Source of the DNA: Hypomesus transpacificus
Lineage: Eukaryota > Chordata > Actinopteri > Osmeriformes > Osmeridae
Assembly: GCF_021917145.1 (NCBI RefSeq)
Contig: NW_025813703.1
Coordinates: forward strand, 434,001-498,000
Reading direction: 5' to 3'
DNA length: 64,000 nt
The notes below the pieces were generated by a model that made no database searches, was not told the DNA's origin, and saw only the letters and a program-made list of their open reading frames with translations. Positions 49,487-64,000 of this stretch are shown here, in pieces. The first letter of the stretch is position 1; each line of letters begins with the position of its first letter. The position numbers were made by a program, and so were the translations under genes.

Positions 49487-51371
49487 TTAATCCTGGGCTG
49501 CAGCCTCTGGGGTGCTTTCTGGCTGTACGGGGGCTGCAGGTGCCTCTGGGGTGCTTTCTGGCTGTACGGGGGCTGCAGGGGCTTCAGTGGATGGCCCTGT
49601 CTCACCTGAGACCCCCGCTACAGGGGCAGGCGTTGGCGAAAGGGCTGCTGTGTCTGGTGCCCCCTCCACTGCTGCGAGAGCTGGTGTGGTGTTCCCCTCT
49701 GCAGGTGGTGCTGCAGGTTCAACTACAGCCTGTGGAGAGACCTCAGGTTTGGTTTGGTCCGGAAGGGTCTCACTGTCTTCAGCCACGGTTTTATTCTCAT
49801 TGGCTGTGCCTGCAACGTATAAATAGAATACATGATCCAAGATGCTGGGTGTTACGTAAATGAAATACCCTACTGCGTTAGTATAGTCCATAAACATCTG
49901 GACTTGGTCAAAGTTATACTGCTGACAAAAGGAGAATTCTGATTGTATGCAAGACATAGTTACGTAAACATGAAACTAGTGAACGATGCCTCACAATAAC
50001 TGCTGTACTTTCAATCTCAGGTAACAGGAATGATATTTTTGGGGCCTGAAGTCAAGCTTCAACAAACTGAACAACAAGGGCTCAGACACTGTAACTAGTT
50101 ACCTGAGACCTGCTGTTAGAGCTAGAATTACGCTTCACCGTAGAAACACCTTGGGTGTCGTCCCCAGACTCAAGTAGTAGCCACCTTTGACAGTGTTGGT
50201 TTGACATGATTTGTCAGTCTTAGTAATAAAGTAATCTAAGCGGAACCGAGTAAATGATCATATGAAGCACTGAATTCTTTATAACACATATTAACTTATC
50301 CTTGTTTGCAGAACAGTATAAGTGCACAGAGATATGAGATTTTGGAGCACTGACCCAAGACATTTGCATTCCAAAACATTGTTTTATACTCAGCTCTGGG
50401 CACACCTCACAGTGGCATCTCCATTCAATATGATGACAAATAAGTGATGGTGGGAGAAAGTGAAACAAATAATTATCATGATTACCAGTTCTTTAAGCCC
50501 AAAATGATAAGAGTACAGTATTTAGTGTGGGTGCAATACTTATGTTGTTGGCTTCTGCTCATGCCTGTATATGGTGTCATGCCTATTAATAGGTACACGA
50601 TTGAACTATCTTAATGTGTTACTTAAAATTTTTTCAGCATTTGAGATTCCTGTATGTTCTGGCACTTTATTATGTGCCATGTTCTGGCACATGTTAAGTC
50701 AAGTATACAATGCAATCCTCTCCAATAAACTGTCCTCCTCTGTCCCAACTAAGTTTTGTCCTCACAAATTTGGAAAATTCAGACAGCTCAGCAGGAAACT
50801 CCGTAAGAGACACACTTATGTTAGGACCACATTTCTAGCTTAAAACATTTTTTTACTACAACATAGAAGTTAAGCAACCACACAAGGTTCTCAATTTCTC
50901 AGTTGAAACCAGATGTATCGCCCTGATGCCACCGGTATATCCCATGAGAGCAGGGTATTCAACATGACTTCCTTAACTTCCAACGTGAAACCACTGTCTT
51001 AATTCGCACTGTTGATTGAGGTCAGCTGTTATGTGTTGGCGAGATAGCATGCATCGACTTCCAAATGAATTGATTTGACCCCTAAGGATGGTGCACGACA
51101 AACAGACGTTATAAAACGTTGTGCCGTTCGCCCGATCATTTAAATTAATATCTCAGGAGTATCTCAAGTGTTAAAAGAAATCTGAAACCATTAAATACTC
51201 TTTACTGTCATATTTTATTTTTGAGTGGCACCATTTTTCAGATACATTGATAACATATTAGTAATTTACAGTAAACCTACCTGTATTGCTTGCGCCATTG
51301 CTTTCCTCTGGTTTAATGCTTGGTCGAGTTGTATCCTGCGCTGTAGTTTGGGTACTCGAGGAACATCCCAT
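49487..51371 (-). CDS. erich5: Glutamate-rich protein 5-like, N-myristoylation candidate
   Basis: Function unknown. Two coding exons, 51371-51281 and 49809-49487, join to 137 residues. The start MGCSSSTQTTAQDTTRP carries an N-terminal glycine with following cysteine and serines, a typical N-myristoylation and palmitoylation signal; human ERICH5 begins MGCSSS as well. The rest is low-complexity, rich in Pro, Glu, Ala and Thr, with no predicted fold. A 13-residue unit, APAAPVQPESTPE, is repeated twice near the C terminus from a 39-base DNA repeat. It is shorter than the human protein (over 300 residues). The name rests on the N terminus, the two-exon layout and the position between rida and rpl30, as in human. 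The body has diverged too far for sequence alone to prove it. Confidence 0.8.
49500..49580 (-). repeat. erich5: 39-base coding tandem repeat in erich5
   Basis: Two adjacent 39-base copies, each containing CTTTCTGGCTGTACGGGGGC on the plus strand, encode the repeated APAAPVQPESTPE unit. Length is a multiple of three, so copy changes keep the frame. Confidence 0.9.
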
Positions 51372-52185
51372 TCTGTCTGAGTAACATAGAGGTGTGAAAC
51401 TTATGTTAGACCTAAACAGAAGTATCCTATGCCCTGATGACGTGCAAGCGGTCTCAGAAAATGTAAACTCAAAAGTAGGCTATAGGTAGCGCCGACTGAT
51501 CGTCACTGTCCTATGCTTATTAGTGCAATATCAATTCTTTCGTTCGTAATTGCGCATGACTCTAGTTCACATCGCCGTGGGATCGCGCGCTGTAGTGTTT
51601 CCATACAAGGTAGGTAATTAATTCACGAAATACAGAGACCTACCGTTTTTATTTGCTAATAACAATTGCAAAAAAATAATTATGTAGGGTTTGTTGTTAG
51701 CATATTATGTACTTTATTATGAAAACGTGAATTTGGGCAGGAAAGACAATAGGCCTAAAAGTCGGAAAAGTAAAACTACACTTTAACTTGAAGCCTAACC
51801 TAGAACCCCCTCGAACTTCTTGATCTCGCGATAATTGTGTACGTTTATGTGTTAAATTGCTGTTCTGACGCACGTTTTTAGATTTACAAAACATGAGAAC
51901 TAGCCTATGAAGGTGTCTTGATGGGTTGCGTTGTTTAAAGGTTAGTTCATCTGCGCAGTGGATCCACGAGAACTCGCCGTTTATGTGTGCAATGCACGAT
52001 GGGACTTCCTTTCTCTCCGAGGCCATATTGGAGTTACTTCACTGTAAGATGGGCTCCGTGTTTTAGTATCAAATTATCCACATATTTGGCCTAGTTAACG
52101 CACACCTAGCCCATTAGTATTTACGATAGATAATCCCATCTTTTCTGTTGTTTTTAGGTTGGCCAGATCGGACTAAACAGCAACA
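51372..52185. promoter_or_regulatory. Divergent erich5/rpl30 promoter region and rpl30 leader
   Basis: The two genes face away from each other with start codons 815 bases apart. A pyrimidine tract CTTCCTTTCTCTCC at 52005-52018 is the expected 5'-TOP start of rpl30. The untranslated exon then ends at a donor after 52043 (gtaaga) and continues at 52158 after tttttag. TOP starts are established for ribosomal protein mRNAs; the exact start is inference. Confidence 0.65.
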
Positions 52186-54116
<1,931 letters not shown>

Positions 54117-54138
54117 AGCGGACATTCCTCATGTTATA

Positions 54139-54144
54139 AATAAA
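54139..54144 (+). terminator. rpl30: Poly(A) signal of rpl30
   Basis: AATAAA 23 bases after the stop codon; the very short 3' UTR is typical of ribosomal protein genes. Confidence 0.85.
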
Positions 54145-54260
54145 GTTGGTCAAATGTTACAGTAGTCTGGTCTTTTATTCCTATTTTACTTGACTGAAAC
54201 CAATGACTACTTTTCTGATTTCAGGACCATGTGCAAATAATTTCTGCTAGTGGGGTTAAA

Positions 54261-54299
54261 TTCTTTGTCTTCTTTGTCATTCTTTGTCATTCTTTGTCA
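54261..54299 (+). repeat. Short tandem repeat (TTCTTTGTCA)
   Basis: Four copies of a 9-10-base unit just downstream of rpl30, seen directly. Confidence 0.85.
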
Positions 54300-55780
54300 A
54301 AATAGTTTGTTCACCGGTGACATAAGAAGGTATCATTTGAACAGTTGTAGCCGTTTTTCAACGAGGCTAAAAGTGGCTGCTTTGTAAAATAAAATAATGA
54401 TGGAAATGTGTTTTACAACTGATTGATAGACATTTGTCAAAGAGCTTAAGAGCTTTGCAGTCCTATGGTTGTCACAGAGGCATGCATGTCCTTGGATATA
54501 ATCTGCAGGCATGGCTATGTCTGTGCTGTCAAAGATAAGGGTTCTGTCTCCTACCTCAAAGTAACTATCTTGGTAGTAGGAAGTGACATTTCAAAGCACA
54601 TGAGACCCACTATCCAAACATGGCAGCAGCATATTGGCTTCATGTACTTAAGTTACAGAATGATTTGAGACCCCTTCATAGTAGATGCTGTCAGAGCACT
54701 GTTCAGACTAGGCAATGTTAAGGTTAAGTGCCTTGGTACAGTGGATCATGGATTTTGTTCACAGAATTTGTGGAAGTAAAGGTATCATTATGGACTGAAA
54801 GTGGGGAACTTAATGCCATTTTGATTTGGCCCCAATATGGGGACGCTCAAGGCTTTTTGAGTTGGACGGGATAAGAAGATTGAAACCTCTGTCTTAGCCT
54901 ACTGAAAGCAGCAGGATGGCCGCTCTCAACATCCACAAACTGATTTGCCCTACTTTCATGTTTTTATAAGCTGGGGTTTAGATTTCAATTAAAAAGAAAA
55001 AAAATACAACTTGAGCATGATCACTGAATATTCTCTCCTGAAATGTTTTACAAGGGTTCAAGAAGCCTGCACCACTGTCTTGTCTGTACCCTTTAGTAGG
55101 CTTAAAAGTACTGGTTGTTGTAGTTTTGATATTGATTATAACTAGGCCAGCGTTTCACTATAATGTCTGTAGCTCTGCTGTGGCATTGATGTCAACTGCT
55201 GTATGTACTGTGTCACTGGAACATCACTGTCAGACTCCTCCAAATGCTGGCCTGATACATGTGACATCTAACATACAAGTCCTCTTGACAAAGTTGACCT
55301 ACTTTCATCCTCAGTCATGGTCAAAAGTGGGTAAACATGTCTCGCCCCGTCAGTAGGCTATGCAGGACTGGAAGCGTAGTCAGTTGAATAAATCCCCACT
55401 GATCCGCCGATCCCGCTGGGCATGCAGAGTAGAGCAGGGGATTGTGTGGCCAAAAGAGGACAGCCGGGCACATGCAATTCAGCTTTACTTGTCTTTCAAA
55501 TAATCCACCTTGTGAACAGGGCTCATTTAGTTTGAAGTATTTCCGCTTTAAATGTGCCTTGTGGGATGCTAACAACCTGATATTGAGAATGACCTTTCAT
55601 TGATTTCTCAATGACTTGATTGGGACGTTTATACTCAGTGTATGTGTTATAGATCTGCAAGATAGTAATGTATAAGTGATTCTGTTTTCCCTTGCCAGGG
55701 AACTATCTCACAGCATGATCAACAGAAATCTAGGATCTTTTCAACTCGAAATGACCAGACATCCCCACATACCACATGAT
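54300..55780. other. Spacer between rpl30 and the laptm4b 3' end
   Basis: No supportable gene. MATN2, which lies near here in human, would show von Willebrand A and EGF domains; none is present. Confidence 0.6.
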
Positions 55781-55784
55781 GTAT

Positions 55785-55790
55785 TTTATT
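55785..55790 (-). terminator. laptm4b: Candidate poly(A) signal of laptm4b
   Basis: AATAAA on the minus strand about 1.8 kb after the laptm4b stop codon, giving a long 3' UTR. Nearer alternatives may be used. Confidence 0.4.
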
Positions 55791-57528
55791 ATAATTAAAG
55801 ATAGGAGCCATAGCAGATTCAACAAACGTGTGATAGGATCAGGCAACACCGATGAACAACCTATTCAGTTTTCCATAACAGGAAAGAGGGTCTGAATGAA
55901 GGATATTTCACTCACAGCCAAACAATAAGTCAAATTAGACATTTGTTTGTTATTCATTTACTAGAACAGTCTATTACAGTTCATCCCAAACAACCCATAG
56001 TGTAAGAAGAAGATGGTCTTAAAGTGCAAATTCTCTACAGTTTGAATACACATGGTTGGATTTGCAAAAGCAGTGTTTACCAAATGCAATTCAATAAAAC
56101 AAACTCTAGAATTATTATGAGTCACATTTGTCTCATATGAATTGTTTGACTTGCATAGCTTTTGACAGATTAAAAGTACAATTAGGATCTACTAAGGCCC
56201 ATTGCTATGTGATACAGATGAAACAAGATTGTACAATTGCATACACTGCAAATCCCAATAAGTGCAACTGCAACAAATAGTGACTTTTGGAGCACTTACT
56301 GGAACCAGCTGGGTATCCTAGGGTTGCATTACTATGTTATTTAGGGATTTCCATCAGTTTTAACTGTCAAAAGCCTACTGACTGTAAGAATAATAAAACA
56401 ATATTGCTGCATGTGCATGTATCTGCATACAAATAAACTAGAAGCAACATGAAAACCAACACTTTTCCACGTGTAGCAGCATATCGTGCTGTCTCTCCAG
56501 GTAATGCCCTCAGACCAGCTAAGTTAGCTCAGCTAAAAAGATCAGATCAAATACTTTGATGTAGAAAAACACAGAATATTGTCATTGCAGGTCTGCAACT
56601 GTTCAACATAACACAAGATGTACATCAACTGAAGACATTCTCACACAAACATGCACATATTTTGTGTCTGTGTAAGTATGGTGTGTATGTTACAGTAATG
56701 TAATAGGTACTTGAATGCATGAGACCTACAAGTGAATACAATAGAAAGGGCCAACTTCAATCAACTGCAAAGACTGGGTGATGGGTTACTGACATAATGG
56801 TACATGGATACAAAAGGAAAACACAGAAGAAAAATATTTACTGTTATTGGTCAAGACACTCTTTTAAGACCCTCAGTTTCCTAGACATAGTCCAGTGACA
56901 GAGATAGGTGTTTACAGTATTTCACCCTGACTAGTGCCGCATTACTTTCTTTTTCACAATTAGTATTCAATGTTTACGGGTTATAAAAAGTCTTAAAAAA
57001 ATACCCCCGATGTTACATTCAGTAAGAACCGGAGAATTCTGTTTTTTTTTGTAAGTGGCCTTGCATAAGCGATCCCATTTTCCCGTTCTGGCTCCGTTAA
57101 CTGTTTCCCTTTGCACTGCGACCTCAGGGACATGAAGTTTGGCGACAGACCAACTACAGTATCGGAATATAGTTCATAGTAGAGGGCAGGGCTAACAGTG
57201 AATGGTCAAGTGCACACTCTAATAACAGAAAGTGCTAATCAAATGGAGAGGGGGTGGGTGGTCAATTGACTCTGCATCGTCCTACAGTGGGAGAGGACGT
57301 CTCAAAGTTGGGACAACGTCACGAGTGGAGAGGGAGGAGAGCGTCACAGTAGTAAGGAGGGAAGGGTCGGAGGACAAGGGGAGGACACTGGGCTGGAGCT
57401 GTCTCTAAGTGCAGGTCTGGAATCAGCTCGCCCCTTAACTGTACTTTTAACCTTCAGTGGGGGGCAATGCTGACAGAGCTGAGACAGAAGGGATACTGAG
57501 TGCCTGTGTAGGGCTCTGGATTTGGGAT

Positions 57529-57549
57529 GGGGGGGGGGGGGGGGGGGGG
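57529..57549 (+). repeat. Poly-G tract downstream of the laptm4b stop
   Basis: Run of 21 G (poly-C in the laptm4b mRNA), about 45 bases after the stop codon. It would be a C-rich element of the 3' UTR. The length is uncertain. Confidence 0.85.
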
Positions 57550-57594
57550 AGGAGGGGGGAGGGTGGTTAAAGGATTCAGTGTAGTGTGAGTCTC

Positions 57595-62453
<4,859 letters not shown>

Positions 62454-64000
62454 CTGAGTCAAACAAATCAGAAAAACTATTGTTATAATCTTTCATTTCA
62501 ATGGCCATTATCAATGACCAAAGACAGGTGTTATTATCCAGTTATGCTTTAAAATGCACCCTGTAACAAACTGGTTCCGTTTTCATTTCACAACAAAGCA
62601 TCAACCAAACAGTCTGGATCAGACTGTTTCACGACAAATTTCCATTTCACAGATCAGCGTACACTATACGTTACATAAACCACTCTGGTATATAGCTGCA
62701 GTATCCACAGTGAAGGACTCGATATTTGGCCTGGTAAAGTGATTACAGCTTGACACTTAAAAACATAGTTGATACTTTATTCTCCTTAATACTCTCCTCT
62801 CCCAGGTGCAAAGCACCACAAAATATCGACGTGACTTCCCTTCCTTCTGTCTCTTATAAAACCAAGACACTACATCATCATCATCATCTACATAGAGAAC
62901 AGAGTCAATATGGCGCTTTATAATCCTGTGGAATTAGAATAGTCCATTTTAATCACCACTGTCAGCGCCTCTGGCAAGGAGTCCATGATGGTGATGGTGA
63001 ATGCCAAGGGGAGATGCTGAAAATACACACTCAGCTAACTTGTATACGACACAGAGCTACAGCAGTTTTGTCTGTTGTGAGGCAGATTTTTGGAGTCATG
63101 GTTAGAACATGTGAAGGGATGGTACATCTGACTTGAGGATTCTCTAAATTCCTTAGTCTCCCTAAAACTAACGTAGGGAGTGAAGACAAAATATTTCATA
63201 TTTGTTCAATGTTATGTTCAAACACCCTTAGCCTAGGATCGAGCAACCTTTGACATTCACAGTCACCAAAGTATAAAGTTAAAATTGAAATCCTCCCACC
63301 CCCCACATAGGATGAACTCATTTCATGCATGCTATAGACCAATTATTTGTTTGTAAACAATCGGGATGCGCGCGCACTGTGGCTGCAGAAAACCGGGAAA
63401 GGATAGCATTTTAAATGGCAAAAGGACCACACGGATAATACAAATAGTTAGATTTAAAAAGACCAAAAGCGTCGAGGAGGACATGCCTATAGGAGAGAAA
63501 GCGATAACCCAATGATCTGTCGCATCAGAATTTTGATTTGGGTCACGAAAGTCTTGAAATTTGAGTGAGAATGTCGCCCGGTACAGACCGCATAGTCGAG
63601 CGGCAACCATGTCTTCACGTCATGTCACAAAGTTCGTAATTTTACACTTTTACAGTCAATTCTACATTTAAAAAGTCGAGCAGGGCAGCTTTCAAGAGAT
63701 ATGGGAATTCTGCTTTTAAAGTCAGCTGGTCCGATTATTTTTCTGATTTGTTTAAACTGGCTATCTGAGTGAGACTACATCCCAGTTACACTGTTTTGAC
63801 GTTAGCCTCAGTCAGACTCGCTCACTGGCAGTGTGCACAATGTTGTATTTCACTCCATTCTACACCAGAAACGTCAGGGAGGACTGCCTAATGTAGATAC
63901 GAGTCTGGTGAAGATAGCCAGAACCTCGGATTTCTTTAACCTGTCTGTTTCATTCGTCATTTGCCTGAGAAAGCAACCTCCGTTAGCCAGGCTAGTTTTG
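62454..64000 (-). other. laptm4b: Intron and upstream region of laptm4b
   Basis: Upstream of the first visible laptm4b exon. The exons with the first membrane segment were looked for on the minus strand and not found. A minus-strand open frame of 92 codons at 63610-63332 (MVAARLCGLYRATFSLKFQ) has a basic, hydrophobic start but no recognised family. Confidence 0.5.

Noticed and set aside
49481-49489. Splice donor overlapping the erich5 stop codon (TAAG/gtaggt) as a coding junction
   Set aside because: The stop codon is complete before the donor and a poly(A) signal follows 72 bases on, so no further coding exon is needed.
63332-63610. 92-codon minus-strand open frame near the right edge, considered as laptm4b exon 1
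   Set aside because: Lacks the CCHVRTGTI block that marks the LAPTM first exon and has no matching donor.

Overview
This is vertebrate nuclear DNA, almost certainly from a teleost fish. The genes have many short introns with GT-AG (a few GC-AG) borders, the spacers are AT-rich and full of CA, GA and CT microsatellites, and there is a tRNA-derived SINE and an L2-like LINE relic of kinds common in fish. Eleven protein-coding genes were placed exon by exon from the sequence. Product names rest on recalled family sequences, not on a database search.

Layout, left to right: grhl2 (-, 5' part only, 0.9-4.4 kb); a gene-poor spacer with microsatellites (4.5-9.2 kb); znf706 (+, 10.5-11.2 kb); pabpc1 (+, 13.7-18.5 kb) with two snoRNA-like elements in its introns; a spacer and the rnf19a leader (19-23 kb); rnf19a (+, 23.1-27.9 kb) with a long 3' UTR; spag1, short form (-, 31.4-36.2 kb); polr2k (-, 37.1-37.9 kb) head-to-head with stk3 (+, 38.9-43.2 kb); rida (+, 45.1-47.3 kb); a LINE relic; erich5 (-, 49.5-51.4 kb) head-to-head with rpl30 (+, 52.2-54.1 kb); and laptm4b (-, 57.6-62.5 kb, first coding exons beyond the right edge).

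From memory of the human map, gene order and every relative orientation match human 8q22, inverted as a block: GRHL2, ZNF706, PABPC1, RNF19A, SPAG1, POLR2K, STK3, RIDA, ERICH5, RPL30, LAPTM4B. YWHAZ, SNX31, ANKRD46, FBXO43, RGS22, COX6C, VPS13B, OSR2, KCNS2, NIPAL2, POP1 and MATN2, which lie among them in human, are not seen. That fits one of two sister segments left after the teleost genome duplication.

The genes do not form a pathway. They include epithelial transcription control (grhl2), mRNA translation and stability (pabpc1, rpl30), transcription (polr2k), Hippo signalling (stk3), ubiquitin ligation (rnf19a), dynein-arm assembly co-chaperones (spag1), metabolite repair (rida) and lysosomal membrane function (laptm4b). 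The best leads are two homologous H/ACA snoRNA-like hairpin pairs in neighbouring pabpc1 introns with compensatory base changes, a one-base frame break and two GC donors in the same gene, an in-frame alternative acceptor that would insert 19 residues at the stk3 SARAH domain, and a spag1 copy reduced to its two C-proximal TPR blocks.
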